From Candidatus Kapaibacterium sp. (GTDB lineage Bacteria; Bacteroidota; Ignavibacteria; Kapaibacteriales; UBA7675): 64,000 nt of DNA. Within the stretch, counting starts at the first letter, position 1. Each line of letters begins with the position of its first letter. The position numbers were made by a program, and so were the translations under genes. Below the pieces are notes generated by a model. The model saw only the letters and a program-made list of their open reading frames with translations. It was not told the origin of the DNA and made no database searches. The stretch spans positions 1 through 64,000 of the forward strand of contig JANQRB010000159.1 of assembly GCA_028284775.1 (NCBI GenBank), given 5' to 3'. Positions 1 through 10,243 of the stretch are shown here, piece after piece.

Positions 1-143
1 TATTCTAGTCCCCCTCTTTTGAAAGAGGGGCCAGGGGAGTTAGAAAGACCTTAAAAATTCATAGTCCCTAACCGTTCGGCGCTCAGTCCACGCCTCACCC
101 CCCTTTTCTAAGGGGAGGATAGCACTAAAAAAACTTATTTGAA
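1..143 (-). repeat. Dispersed inverted-repeat element, copy A (cut by window edge)
   Basis: Non-coding element read on the minus strand. It opens at 143 with the terminal sequence TTCAAATAAGTTTTTTTAG, followed by a CCCCTT...AGGGG arm, a core (73-98) able to fold as GGCG...CGCC, and a CCCCTCTTT/AAAGAGGGG hairpin at 11-30. The same order of blocks occurs in inverted orientation at 32323-32475, and one end recurs at 44869-44929. Its first base lies only 6 nt beyond the stop codon of the subtilase gene. It has no ORF, so a MITE-like or REP-like nature is inferred. The outer terminus would lie left of base 1. Confidence 0.7.
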
Positions 144-149
144 AGAGCA

Positions 150-2447
150 CTAGTTTACTTTGAGAAAACTGGCGTTTACGGGACTTCCGCCATCCGCCAG
201 GATGCGAAGCAGATATAGTCCCGCCGGCCAGCTCCGCGTGTCGATCCGAAGCTGCCGTGACTCGGATGTAGCGAAGAGGAGCCTTTGACGCAGCATCGCC
301 GTGCCGAAAGCTGAGTGAACCTGGATTTCGAGCGTCTCGAATCGCGTTGAATGCAGATGCAGCAACAGGAAATCGCGACTGGGATTCGGTCCGATACCTA
401 GCAGGGGGCCCTGATCCGATAAAGAGAGAGAGCGAACTTCCGTGAGAGTCGGCGCTTGCAACGCCGCAAAAATATCCAGTTTACCGTGTCCCCAGCGTGA
501 ATTCGGCAGAGGGCCTCCGGCGGTGCTGAAAACATCATGGCGGGCGCTGCTGATCAGAGCTTCGCGGATTGACGCAAAGGATGCCCGGGGAAAGCGCTCG
601 AGCAGCAGGGCTACGGCACCGCTTGTTGCGGGGCAGGCCATACTTGTTCCGGAAAGAACCATATGGCTGCCGTCACCGACCAGATCTTCGGCATTCACAT
701 TCGTCAGCGAAGAGCGCGCCGCGATCACAATATCGCCCGGTGCGCAGATATCGGGCTTGATGCGGCCGTCGCTGCTCGGACCATGCGATGAGTGAATACT
801 GAGTACACCCGCCGCGCCCGATTCCGCGGCGTGCCAACGACCTCTGATATCCAGGTAGCGGCTGCGGTTGACATATGCCCCTACAGCAAGAACATTGTTC
901 GCAATGGCCGGCGATCGCAGAAAAACACCCTTGTCGGGCTTCTGGTACTGATCATCGAAGGGCAGTCCGCCGTTTATAATGCGCGGGTTGGCGATAAAGG
1001 CGCCCCAGGAATGAAACCTGCCGCGGCCTCTGACGGCAATGCTATAATGGTGCGTCGATGAAGGGAATGAAGCGCAGGCCGACACCTGCACTTCGCGATG
1101 ACCGGCGCCGAGCCCGGCGCTCGACCAGGAAAATATTGCAACGGGACTCTGGCCATCGGCCGCAAAAATCGTGTCGGCTTCTTCAGCGCCGTCCGACAGA
1201 GTAGCAAGTGAACGCCATTGCGTGCTTCCTTCACGGCTTTTGCTGCTCACCCGGAGTATCGACAGCGAGAATTCCAGGCTTGCCATTGCGGAATCCGGCA
1301 CTCGGAGCCGGAGGTCGCAAGAGCCGCCGGCCGAGTACACCCAACGCGGCGCAGCGCCGACGTCAAAATTGCCCCAGTGTCGGTCCGAGGCCCCTTCGTT
1401 GCCGGCGGCGGCACAGATAAAACGACCGGGCGCGGCGGCAACCAGGGCATCGAGCGCCCGCGACAGAGCGTCGCGGCCATCCATCGCATGGTTCTGGTTA
1501 CCCAGACTGATATTCACCACGCAGGGACGCCCCAGGTCGGCAGCCTTGCCGAATACATAGTCCACCGCCTCGGCGACATTGGTGGAGAGCGCCTGACCGG
1601 GCGGCAGATTAACAAAAATCAGCTCCGCCGCGGGCGCGATGCCTCCCAGACCGGCGGCAATACTGGCTACGTGTGTGCCATGGACATCAGCCAGGGTCGA
1701 GACATCGATGGCATTTGCGGGTGTGCCGTCAATCTCATCTTCGATGTCACTGCGTGAATACTCCCTGCCGTATGAGTAGCCCGGAGGTCCCGGCCCCTGC
1801 TGAGCGGCCTGATCCCAAAGCCAGAGAATACGCGACGCGCCGGGATCGCCGGCCCGGCGAAATTCAGGGTGCCGGAAATCCAGCCCGATGTCGATAACCG
1901 CGACGATGACCCCTTGACCGCTGTAGCCACGCGGCAGGGGCAGCGCGCCTTCGTGCACAAGATCCGCGCCGATATCACGCTGGATGCTGTCGCGGCAGAT
2001 GTCCATCCGAGCGGCCGCTTCGAGGCGCTCGACGGCGGTGGCGGCCGCGAGGTCGGCGACCTTGTGCCGCGGCAACAGCGCTGTCAGCAGATTAGGCAGG
2101 CGCAGGCGCACACTCCCGCCGACGGAGGCGACTGCCGCAGCGCAACTATCTGCGTTGCCGTGAACAAACACAGGCAGGTATGCACCACTGCCTTCCGTCC
2201 CGGCCGCAAGGGCAGACGAAGCCGACAGCATGATTTCGCGCTGTAACTGAATATCGCAGTTGGAGCAGATCGGTGTTGACGCAGACAAAGACAAGCTGCA
2301 CCCCAGGCCTACGAGCAGCAAGCAGGTACAGAACCGCCGGAATAGTCCCTTGCCAATGGAATCGGCCTGCCGACGCAGTAAGGGGCTGCTTGCGGGAAAA
2401 TACTGCGGCAAAGGCAGGGCGCTAATGGTCATGCGTATGACATGCAT
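150..2447 (-). CDS. Secreted subtilisin-family (S8) serine protease with T9SS sorting domain
   Basis: A 765-residue exported protease. An Arg/Lys-rich stretch and hydrophobic run at residues 35-57 act as the signal region. The S8 catalytic set is visible: Asp186 (VIDIG), His256 (HGTHVAS), oxyanion Asn350 (AAGNEG) and Ser602 (SGTSMACP). A long insert of about 200 residues sits between the Asn and Ser blocks, as in S8 proteases with an inserted beta domain. Residues from about 690 (GIGPNPS) to the end form a type A T9SS sorting domain closing with WPAGLYLLRI. It should therefore be carried over the outer membrane and anchored or released. Start at ATG 2447; a second ATG lies six codons in. Family and export call are firm; the substrate is unknown. 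Confidence 0.93.
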   Translation of the reverse strand: MHVIRMTISALPLPQYFPASSPLLRRQADSIGKGLFRRFCTCLLLVGLGCSLSLSASTPICSNCDIQLQREIMLSASSALAAGTEGSGAYLPVFVHGNADSCAAAVASVGGSVRLRLPNLLTALLPRHKVADLAAATAVERLEAAARMDICRDSIQRDIGADLVHEGALPLPRGYSGQGVIVAVIDIGLDFRHPEFRRAGDPGASRILWLWDQAAQQGPGPPGYSYGREYSRSDIEDEIDGTPANAIDVSTLADVHGTHVASIAAGLGGIAPAAELIFVNLPPGQALSTNVAEAVDYVFGKAADLGRPCVVNISLGNQNHAMDGRDALSRALDALVAAAPGRFICAAAGNEGASDRHWGNFDVGAAPRWVYSAGGSCDLRLRVPDSAMASLEFSLSILRVSSKSREGSTQWRSLATLSDGAEEADTIFAADGQSPVAIFSWSSAGLGAGHREVQVSACASFPSSTHHYSIAVRGRGRFHSWGAFIANPRIINGGLPFDDQYQKPDKGVFLRSPAIANNVLAVGAYVNRSRYLDIRGRWHAAESGAAGVLSIHSSHGPSSDGRIKPDICAPGDIVIAARSSLTNVNAEDLVGDGSHMVLSGTSMACPATSGAVALLLERFPRASFASIREALISSARHDVFSTAGGPLPNSRWGHGKLDIFAALQAPTLTEVRSLSLSDQGPLLGIGPNPSRDFLLLHLHSTRFETLEIQVHSAFGTAMLRQRLLFATSESRQLRIDTRSWPAGLYLLRILADGGSPVNASFLKVN

Positions 2448-2760
2448 TTTGAGTTCGGAGAGTCGACAGGTAGGATGACACCCCTAGCGCCTATGAGGTT
2501 ACGCGGACGCGGAGGATTCCGTGGCCGTTGACAGTTGCTGAGGTGGCAAGCGCCGTGAATGGTGTCGACGCGGGTAGCGGACACTAATCCCTTTATCCCG
2601 ACCGGGTAGCCGGGCACAGGGCCCTATCAGTGTTGGTCTTATCCATCGACTGGGTCTGCTAGCATTCCGACTGCCGGTGAGCAGCCGAAGTCCTTGTGTC
2701 TCAATGGATATCGATTCTTGCGCGCAGCGCGGATCGAGAAACGGCCTATCCTGCTGACGG

Positions 2761-3369
2761 CTAACGCCGTATCGCCAAACCAATAGACAGGAAGTGATTG
2801 TCGATCCCAAGATTGGGTTTGCGCAGACTGGCATTAGAAATGTGACGGAAGCGGTATTGAACATTTAGCCGGCTGCCGGGCAAAAGTTCGTGCAGCAATC
2901 CAACTGCAAAATTATCGGAAAAGATAAAGCCGCGCGCCTGCATAGTCGTTTCCACATTGATGAAGTGCGGACCTACTCCTACGGCAGCGTAAACAGACGA
3001 CGAGGCATTCAGCGCACGCTCAAGGCGCAGGCCGAAATTGACGCCGAATTCGATCGCCGAAACTCGCTGCTGCACGAAGGCGGGATTCAGTTGCGGCTCA
3101 GCGTAAAACTGCAGACCCGTGTTATCGACGCCGGCTTCGATATCGTCGCCGAACAGATTCCACACCAGAGATCCCATCAGCAAGATCGGCTGATAGTTCC
3201 CCTCCGGCATCTTTTCACCAATAAAGCTATAGCCGGCAGCAAAGCCATATTCCACCAGCCGGACGCCCTCCACAGGCTTTTCATCTTCGAGAAAGCGTTC
3301 ATGGGATTCTTGCGCCGAGGCGCTGCAAACAGTCAGGAGCATACAGAACAAGGCCGGGAACCTGATCAT
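2761..3369 (-). CDS. PagL-like lipid A 3-O-deacylase (acyloxyacyl hydrolase)
   Basis: A 202-residue outer-membrane beta-barrel with a cleavable signal peptide (residues 1-19, ending SASA). The C-terminal motif FRHISNASLRKPNLGID matches the PagL signature, with the catalytic His176 and Ser178 present. The family's third residue, Glu 12 positions after the Ser, is Asp190 here. PagL enzymes remove the 3-position acyl chain of lipid A in the outer leaflet. The gene stands alone between the subtilase and a 750-base non-coding stretch. The Glu-to-Asp change may be tolerated, but activity is not proven by sequence. Confidence 0.8.
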   Translation of the reverse strand: MIRFPALFCMLLTVCSASAQESHERFLEDEKPVEGVRLVEYGFAAGYSFIGEKMPEGNYQPILLMGSLVWNLFGDDIEAGVDNTGLQFYAEPQLNPAFVQQRVSAIEFGVNFGLRLERALNASSSVYAAVGVGPHFINVETTMQARGFIFSDNFAVGLLHELLPGSRLNVQYRFRHISNASLRKPNLGIDNHFLSIGLAIRR

Positions 3370-4119
3370 AGGATTGCCTGAATAATTAGTAAGATGTTGG
3401 AGTATTACTTTATGGAAACGAATCTGCCGCCGGAGTGCGACGAAAGGATATGAGAATGCACTGGCCGGGCGGCATCACAATGAACAAAGGGAGACCCGAA
3501 AAATTCCCTTCCCCTGTTGCGCCGGCCCTTTGGAGACAAGCGTATGGGGAAGGGAGCAGCTTGAGCATTGCCGCTCAAGCGCAGCGACAAGCAGATTTGG
3601 ATAAAGCATCTTGTCTGATGATCAAGATAGCACGGCAATCCGCCCGATGCACTACGCAAATTTTTCGGAAAAACTACTCAGGAAGCAGTCGCCTCATGCG
3701 GCGATGCCTGAGGAACATTCATCGCCGCAACCCCTTACCTGGCCCGACGACATAGGGATAACATAATAAAGTCTCAATGATAATTACGTTCATTGGCATA
3801 TCGAGTACTCTTACTGCCACAAGCGCTACGCTAACATATTGGTGATGGCGTTCGAAGCGATCAGACCTTATTTTGTTCACGAGGAAAACGCGCTGGATCA
3901 TACGTCTAATCTTCTGACAACAACACCCTCTGTCAGCATTCAAGCAGACTGATGTTTCACGATTCGAGGAGTTCTTCCAGCTTAAGAAGTCAGGAATCCA
4001 CTTGCCTCATCGACTGCAGTTAATCAAGTAATTCAAGGTCACGATCACACGCCTCGTCACGATCCGGACTTGACCTGGCGGATGAACGATTTTCACGTCA
4101 CTTAACAATCGAGTTTACT
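3370..4119. other. Intergenic, non-coding; two hairpins
   Basis: No supported ORF on either strand. Two perfect 9-bp stems are visible: CCCTTCCCC/GGGGAAGGG (3506-3514 with 3546-3554) and GCGGCGATG/CATCGCCGC (3698-3706 with 3720-3728). They lie between divergently read genes, so they are not simple 3' terminators of the flanking genes. Confidence 0.5.
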
Positions 4120-7100
4120 ATGAACAATGCATCCGTCGATGCACAGACTTTCCTGTGCATCGTTAAACATCGCAGATCATACAGCATACTGCTCGGACTT
4201 CTTCTTATCGTTCTGGCAAATCCCTGTCCCGCGGCGGACTTCACCTGGACGAACGCCGCCGGCGACGGACTCTGGAGCTCGCCCGGCAATTGGTGGACTA
4301 ATGGCGGGGCCGCCCTCCAGGCGCCGTCGCCCGACGACAATGCTATTTTCGATGCCAACTCGTTTCTCTCGCCGCCCTATCAGGTAGAAGTCGATCTGCC
4401 GACGGCGACCTGCAAGACCATGAAATGGGCCGGCGTAAGCAACAATCCCACTTTTATCAGTTCCAGCCCGAACAATCAACTGCTGATTCACGGTGAATTG
4501 AAACTTGAAGTTAGCGCAAACATGCTCTGGGACTTCGACGGCACCGTCTGGTTTCAGGCTACGCAGGATGCCGATATCACATCGGCCGGACAGGTGTTTA
4601 AGAACAATATCTATTTCAATGAACCTACGCTCACGCGTTCGTGGAGCCTGCAGGACGACCTGATCTGCGACAAATACATCGTGCTGGAACAGGGTTTTCT
4701 GAAAACAAACGGCCATACGGTCAAAGCGCTGGGCTTTCATTCAGCCAACTCCAACCCGCGCAGGCTCGAGCTGAGTACATCGTTGTTTACGCTTACCGGC
4801 AGCTTAACAGTCAACTTCAGTCAGGCGCCATGGTATGTGCTCGCTACGAATCTGAGCTTCGATGCGGGCGGCAGTCAGCTGGAGTTCCATGGTGAGAATG
4901 CCTATATGTACGCTTCCGGCCAGGCTTACAACAATGTTCACTTCGTGCATGACAAGGGTTGGGGGACGATTCGCGGCGTCAATAGCTTCGCCGAACTTAA
5001 GATGTCCGGGCACGGTCGTTTTCTGGATGACAACAGCTACGACGTCCTGACGCTGCAGACCGGACGCATTTACACCCTGGAAGCCAACAAGACCCAGTCG
5101 GTCCACAATCTCGTGGCTGACGGCGATTGCGCGCTTGGCCGGATTACCTTCCAGTCTTCCATCAAAGGTCAGGAAGCGATGCTCGAAGCCCTGACGGCCG
5201 CATTTACGCTTCACCATGTTATCCTGCAGGATATCAAGGCTACCGGCGCCACTCCCTTCGTCGCCAAATTCAGCTATGACATGGGCAACAATACGAACTG
5301 GCAGTTTGTGTCGCCCGGGACCGAGCACACATACCTGTGGATCGGCGGACAGAACGGCGGGAACCTGGTCGACAAACTCTGGAGCAATCCGGCCAACTGG
5401 TTTAATCTCAGCCTGGGAACAACGGATGGATGCCTGCCCGGCCCCTGCAGTAAGCTAACGTTTGACAATCAGTCATTCTTAAACAACAACGAACTGATCG
5501 TTGACGTCGCCTACGCCCTCTGTCACGATATGGACTGGACGGGAGCAAGCAACAATCCGATCTTTTCAAGCGATAGTCCGCTCAACTATCTGGGCATACG
5601 CGGTCGTCTGATTTTTATAGCATATCCCTCGATGGACGTCACGTACAACGGACAGACGTTGTTTCTCGAAAGCTGTCCCTCGATGCCACAGGTCAATACA
5701 TTGACTCTTGCGGGACAGACTTTGCGCAACAATGTTACATTCCACGGCTTTGGCGGCCATTGGGAATTACAGGATAAGCTGACGGTGGCCGGCACCAACG
5801 GCGGCACGACGATCAGCAGCAATAACGGCGGATTCGTGACGCTTAACTACGGCGTGCTCGACCTGAACGCTCAGGACATGGAATGCGTGGCCTTTCGCAG
5901 CACGAACGACAACACCCGCACGCTGTTCATGCAGAATTCGGCCCTCACGATCACCGGCATGGAAGCGGGACAGGGCATCTATGCCTGGCACGTCAGCGAC
6001 GCCGACGGCGTTAACGGATTGACGATTAAAACGGCGAACTCCAAGATTAGCTTTCTGCGCAATGCCAGCCTCGGCACCTTTTTTGCGCAGGGCATGAAGT
6101 TTAACGACGTAGAGTTCCAGGCCTACGGCATTGTCCACGGCTCCAACAATATCGACGGCAAGCTTGAGTTTTTCGAGAACGGCCGCATCGGACGCAACGG
6201 CAGCCCCAGCAGCAACAAAATCCGCGAGCTGGTGCTGAGCCCCGGCAAGACCTACACGCTGCAGAGCAACGTCACGCAGCGCATCGTCGATGACTTCAGC
6301 GCCACGGGCTCATGCACCGAAGCCATTCGCATTCGCGCCAGCACGCAGGGCAACACCGCCAGAATCAGAAACCTGAACGCAGCGTTGTATGAGCTGGATT
6401 GGCTTATTTTACAGGACGTAGACCGGGTCGCCGCCGGAGGCCCGATGGACGCCGATAACAGTACGTTGATTAACAGCGCCAACTGGGGCGGCACGGTGAA
6501 ACCGCCCTTAACTTTTTGGTGGCGGCCGGGCGCAGCGCTCAGCGCCAATTGGAGCGACCCCGGGAATTGGTCGATAGTACAGGTGGGCCAGAATTTTAAC
6601 CCTGACAACTGCATCCCCTGGCCCTGCGACGATGTCAACTTTGATGCCGCGTCATTCAGCGGCGGCAATGTTAATGTGGTGGTAGACGTCCAGACCGCTT
6701 ATTGCGATGACATGACCTGGGACCATGCGCCATGGACGCCGGTATTCACCTACAGCAGTGCGGCGAGCGAATTGCTGATCTTCGGTTCGCTCGATATGTG
6801 CGGCAGCGGCTGCCTTATGACCAACAACTATCAGAGGCCCGTCTTCTTCGAACAGAAAGGCGGCGGCAGCAATACGATCGAGCTGGCCGGCGGCGTGCAA
6901 TTGGGACACAACGCGAGTTTTACCGGCAACCTGAAAGACTGGACTCTGTTGAGCGATCTCTATGCGGTCGGCAGCCTTAACGTCGTCGCCGGCGAGCTGA
7001 AGACACAGAACAACGACCTGGACGTCAATCGCCTGTACGGTTTCAACGGCGGCACGCTCACCCTGGCTTCCAACACCGTCACCGTTCGCGGCAACTCAAC

Positions 7101-9348
7101 GGAGAACGGCAGCACCGTCAGCCTCTCCTTCGATCAGAGCTTCGTCTTTGACAAGGGATCGTCAACCCTATTGCTGACCGGCACGACATGGCCGACGCTT
7201 GTGGCGCCGAATCATGTTTTTCACGACCTAGAGTTTACCGATGCCGACGCCTTTGCACGCGTCTGGTCGGCGACGACCTACAACGACCTCAGCTTTGACG
7301 GCAATGGCGAATTTACGAACAACGCGACCATGCTCAACCTGAACTTCAGCGCCGGCAAATCCTACGAATTCAAACACGGCAAGAATTACAGCTTTCTGAG
7401 CGGCGGCAGTTTCACTGCCCTGGGAACGGCCGTGGCGCCGATTTACATCAGGACCGACCTTTCCCTGAACGAGTGTTTTTTAAACAAGCCCGACGGCTCT
7501 GTCTGCCTGGATTACGTTTACATGCGTGACAATCACAATCTGAGTCTGCCGAATATTCCATTCTGGGCGGGTATTCACAGCGCCAATGTTGCCAATAACT
7601 TCGGCTGGGCATTTACGACCTGCGGTCCGCCGCCGCCGACGGTGATCTGTCACGGACAGCCGCATCAGTTTAACGTCGGCCTCGGTATCGGCACCTGGGA
7701 CTGGGACTTCGACGATCCGGGCTGCATCGGTCCTAATTGCAATACCGCAGCGATCCCGAACCCGGTGCACCTTTATAGCGCGCCCGGCAATTACAATACC
7801 TATGTCGATATCGGCAATTTGTCGCCGGTTACCTGGGACCGAACCTATTTCAACGTGCAGGTTGTCGGTGGCTGTTGCAACGACTGGCCGCTCAGCGCCG
7901 GCAGCAATATCGACGACGATTTCGGCACGGACGTTGAGCTGGACAATGACTTCAATGTTTATTACACCGGTTATATGACAAACGGCACTGATTTCCAGGC
8001 ACCCTATCTGGGCCTCGTCGGTAGCGGCTATCTTGTTAAGTATGATGTCTGCGGACAGATCGACTGGCTGGAAGTACTGCCCGGCTTTGGCGAGCGGATG
8101 AAAATGAATCCGGACAAAAGCGAAATCTATGTGGTCGGCTCCGACGGCATCAGCCTGTTCATAACGGCCTATGATCTGAACGGCAACAACTTGTGGACCG
8201 AGTGGATCATTGCCTCCAGCGGCTGGATTCGCCCCGGCTCCATCGATGCCGATGATGAACATGTCTATATCTGCGGCTACTTCAACGGCACGATCAACGT
8301 CAACGGCGCCGGCGCTTTCGGCAGCTCGTCGGACTGGGACGGCATCGTGGCGACCTACCATATTCCGACTGCCGCCTTTAGCAGCGCAGCCCAGATTTTC
8401 GGAAACTCGGCGATTGCCCGGGTAACACCGCGCGGCATCGCCTTCGACGAAACGACCGGCGACATCTATGTTGTCGGCAGCTACAACGAAATGGCCGACT
8501 TCATCGGCAATGCCCTGAGTACCAGCGGCATGGCCAGTTTCGCGGCGCGCTACGACAACAGCCTGGGCAATCAGGCGGCCATCACTTCTTTCGATAATCA
8601 GCTTAACGAAGTGGAAATGATCGCGCCCGCCATGGTCGCGACGGTCAGTGACCTGGGCAGGCTCATCGCCTATGACGCAGGGCTTACGCAGCAGTGGAAC
8701 AGCCCTTCCAGCGGCAAGCACTACTACGATCTGTTTTATGACAGGCTTAACGACTGGATCTACACCGTCGGCAACGAAGATGCATCGCTCGTCGAACAAA
8801 ACGTCCTGGTGGAGAAATTTCAATCCAATGGGACGCAGGAATGGTCGGTGACCTCGACGCAGTCTCCTGTCTCGCTCGGCGACATCGGCTACGGCATTGC
8901 CGCCGCGGGCAACGGCCTGCTCTTCACAACCGGCTTCTACACCGGCAATATCGAGCTGCCGGGCCCGCTGAACAGCCTGGGAGCTTCCATGGATATCTTT
9001 ATGGCGCGCCTGGAAGATAATCTCTCCAGCGCCTTCTTCTTTAAGCCTGACATCGGCAACGACCTCAGTGGTCCTGCAAATGAAGAGAAGGCCGCGCCCT
9101 CCGATAGCTTCGAGCTCTATCCGAATCCGACCAACGGGGTCTTCTACCTGAAGCTTCCCGCAACGGCGGGCGAGTCGACCGCGATCGATGTAACCATACT
9201 CGACATGTTCGGTCGCGAGATCTTACACTTCGGAGAGCTGACACAAAATGAACTCAAAGTTGACCTCAGCGACCAGAGTAAAGGAGTTTACTACCTGAGA
9301 CTTAAACAAGGAGGACAAGAATCGATACGCTCTGTCATATATCGTTGA
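4120..9348 (+). CDS. Giant secreted protein: three ~390-aa modules, PKD domain, propeller, T9SS tail
   Basis: A 1742-residue exported protein. The signal peptide covers residues 1-38. Three tandem modules start near residues 41, 403 and 797. Each opens with an aromatic strand and a W-S-x-P-x-N-W motif (LWSSPGNWW, LWSNPANWF, NWSDPGNWS) and then D-D-x-x-F-D-x-x-S-F, and continues as beta-rich sequence, probably a right-handed helix or filament-like fold. A PKD-like domain follows (about 1168-1250, WDWDFDDPG). A beta-propeller of SBBP type runs from about 1255 to 1650 (repeated Y-V-V-G-S and I-C-G-Y motifs). A type A T9SS domain (FELYPNPTNG, from about 1664) closes it. It is the only gene of its transcript and ends at a strong hairpin. 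A surface adhesin or filament role is inferred. Confidence 0.85.
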   Translation: MNNASVDAQTFLCIVKHRRSYSILLGLLLIVLANPCPAADFTWTNAAGDGLWSSPGNWWTNGGAALQAPSPDDNAIFDANSFLSPPYQVEVDLPTATCKTMKWAGVSNNPTFISSSPNNQLLIHGELKLEVSANMLWDFDGTVWFQATQDADITSAGQVFKNNIYFNEPTLTRSWSLQDDLICDKYIVLEQGFLKTNGHTVKALGFHSANSNPRRLELSTSLFTLTGSLTVNFSQAPWYVLATNLSFDAGGSQLEFHGENAYMYASGQAYNNVHFVHDKGWGTIRGVNSFAELKMSGHGRFLDDNSYDVLTLQTGRIYTLEANKTQSVHNLVADGDCALGRITFQSSIKGQEAMLEALTAAFTLHHVILQDIKATGATPFVAKFSYDMGNNTNWQFVSPGTEHTYLWIGGQNGGNLVDKLWSNPANWFNLSLGTTDGCLPGPCSKLTFDNQSFLNNNELIVDVAYALCHDMDWTGASNNPIFSSDSPLNYLGIRGRLIFIAYPSMDVTYNGQTLFLESCPSMPQVNTLTLAGQTLRNNVTFHGFGGHWELQDKLTVAGTNGGTTISSNNGGFVTLNYGVLDLNAQDMECVAFRSTNDNTRTLFMQNSALTITGMEAGQGIYAWHVSDADGVNGLTIKTANSKISFLRNASLGTFFAQGMKFNDVEFQAYGIVHGSNNIDGKLEFFENGRIGRNGSPSSNKIRELVLSPGKTYTLQSNVTQRIVDDFSATGSCTEAIRIRASTQGNTARIRNLNAALYELDWLILQDVDRVAAGGPMDADNSTLINSANWGGTVKPPLTFWWRPGAALSANWSDPGNWSIVQVGQNFNPDNCIPWPCDDVNFDAASFSGGNVNVVVDVQTAYCDDMTWDHAPWTPVFTYSSAASELLIFGSLDMCGSGCLMTNNYQRPVFFEQKGGGSNTIELAGGVQLGHNASFTGNLKDWTLLSDLYAVGSLNVVAGELKTQNNDLDVNRLYGFNGGTLTLASNTVTVRGNSTENGSTVSLSFDQSFVFDKGSSTLLLTGTTWPTLVAPNHVFHDLEFTDADAFARVWSATTYNDLSFDGNGEFTNNATMLNLNFSAGKSYEFKHGKNYSFLSGGSFTALGTAVAPIYIRTDLSLNECFLNKPDGSVCLDYVYMRDNHNLSLPNIPFWAGIHSANVANNFGWAFTTCGPPPPTVICHGQPHQFNVGLGIGTWDWDFDDPGCIGPNCNTAAIPNPVHLYSAPGNYNTYVDIGNLSPVTWDRTYFNVQVVGGCCNDWPLSAGSNIDDDFGTDVELDNDFNVYYTGYMTNGTDFQAPYLGLVGSGYLVKYDVCGQIDWLEVLPGFGERMKMNPDKSEIYVVGSDGISLFITAYDLNGNNLWTEWIIASSGWIRPGSIDADDEHVYICGYFNGTINVNGAGAFGSSSDWDGIVATYHIPTAAFSSAAQIFGNSAIARVTPRGIAFDETTGDIYVVGSYNEMADFIGNALSTSGMASFAARYDNSLGNQAAITSFDNQLNEVEMIAPAMVATVSDLGRLIAYDAGLTQQWNSPSSGKHYYDLFYDRLNDWIYTVGNEDASLVEQNVLVEKFQSNGTQEWSVTSTQSPVSLGDIGYGIAAAGNGLLFTTGFYTGNIELPGPLNSLGASMDIFMARLEDNLSSAFFFKPDIGNDLSGPANEEKAAPSDSFELYPNPTNGVFYLKLPATAGESTAIDVTILDMFGREILHFGELTQNELKVDLSDQSKGVYYLRLKQGGQESIRSVIYR

Positions 9349-9387
9349 TGGGTAGGTATCAACGACAATAGACGGACACGCACAAGA

Positions 9388-9418
9388 CGGGGAGATTTGT
9401 CGGCAGCAAATCTCCCCG
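9388..9418. terminator. Bidirectional terminator hairpin
   Basis: Perfect 12-bp stem CGGGGAGATTTG/CAAATCTCCCCG with a 7-nt loop, midway between the convergent genes ending at 9348 (+) and 9461 (-). It can serve both directions; T-tracts are weak. Confidence 0.75.
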
Positions 9419-9460
9419 CCTATTAACAAATAAATGAATGGGCAGAATACCGGAACCGGG

Positions 9461-10243
9461 TCAATTGCCGGGGCTGGTGACGGAGACGTCAGACAGTACA
9501 ATTTCGCTGACCTGCTCCAGACGCCCTTCTTCATACAGTCGATCGCAGGCCGCCGGATCTTCTATTCCGTCGGCCGCTTTGTAATTATGGTAGTCAGCCA
9601 GCAACAGACCTCCTACACGCCGTTTGTTAAAAGCGGCTCGGAAACGCAGGCCGCCGCCGTTGACATGATAATAATAGGCCAGGTAATCAATCGTCGCGTC
9701 ATCCTTCCGAAACCAGTAGACAAAGCGATCCTGCCAGTCCTGACCGCCGCCTTCCTCGCGAAAGCCGACGTCAATTTTATGGTAGGCAACATCCTTGATT
9801 TGTGTTTCACCGAGATAGCGTTTCCGAACGGCCGGGTCATTTAACTTGTAGGGCAGGAGCGCAAAATAGCTGACTGAGTTCAGCTGCGATGCGATACTCC
9901 GTTGCTGGCGGTCGGGCAGATCAACCCGGTTTCCGTCGCTGTGGCGGCTTACATGTCCGCCGATCATTACATCGCTGACAAGCCTGCCCGTCGAATCGCT
10001 GAAACTGCGTCTAATGCGGCGGCGTCCCTCCTGCCGGTCGATGGTATATCGCCCGCCTCGAAAACTAAAGGCAATAGAAGTCTCTTCGTAGAGGGAGCCG
10101 CCCTGCGCCTCGATCGCCCTTGCGACGATCTGTTCCGCTATCTGATCTACTGACCACGTTGATCCGACGAATATCATCAGAACGACCGGAGCCAGGCTCA
10201 GGGCTGAAGGCGACCGCAGTAAGGCGAGAACGACTTCTTTCAT
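9461..10243 (-). CDS. DUF6503-type exported protein of unknown function
   Basis: A protein of 260 residues with an N-terminal hydrophobic segment, so probably exported or periplasmic. The pattern of conserved blocks (A-x-G-G-S-L-Y-E, F-S-F-R-G-G-R-Y-T, Y-F-A-L-L-P-Y-K-L-N-D, Y-L-G-E-T-x-I, D-Y-L-A-Y-Y-Y) matches the DUF6503 family common in Bacteroidota. Function in that family is not known. The frame extends to a GTG at 10267, but ATG 10243 (MKEVV) immediately precedes the hydrophobic segment and is the better start. The gene is monocistronic and convergent with the giant secreted protein. Confidence 0.75.
   Translation of the reverse strand: MKEVVLALLRSPSALSLAPVVLMIFVGSTWSVDQIAEQIVARAIEAQGGSLYEETSIAFSFRGGRYTIDRQEGRRRIRRSFSDSTGRLVSDVMIGGHVSRHSDGNRVDLPDRQQRSIASQLNSVSYFALLPYKLNDPAVRKRYLGETQIKDVAYHKIDVGFREEGGGQDWQDRFVYWFRKDDATIDYLAYYYHVNGGGLRFRAAFNKRRVGGLLLADYHNYKAADGIEDPAACDRLYEEGRLEQVSEIVLSDVSVTSPGN

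Noticed and set aside
7480..8823. 447-codon minus-strand open frame opposite the giant secreted protein
   Set aside because: It is a shadow of the GC-rich codons of the plus-strand gene: no domain, low-complexity Val/Ile/Asp/Ala composition, and the plus-strand frame is clearly real.
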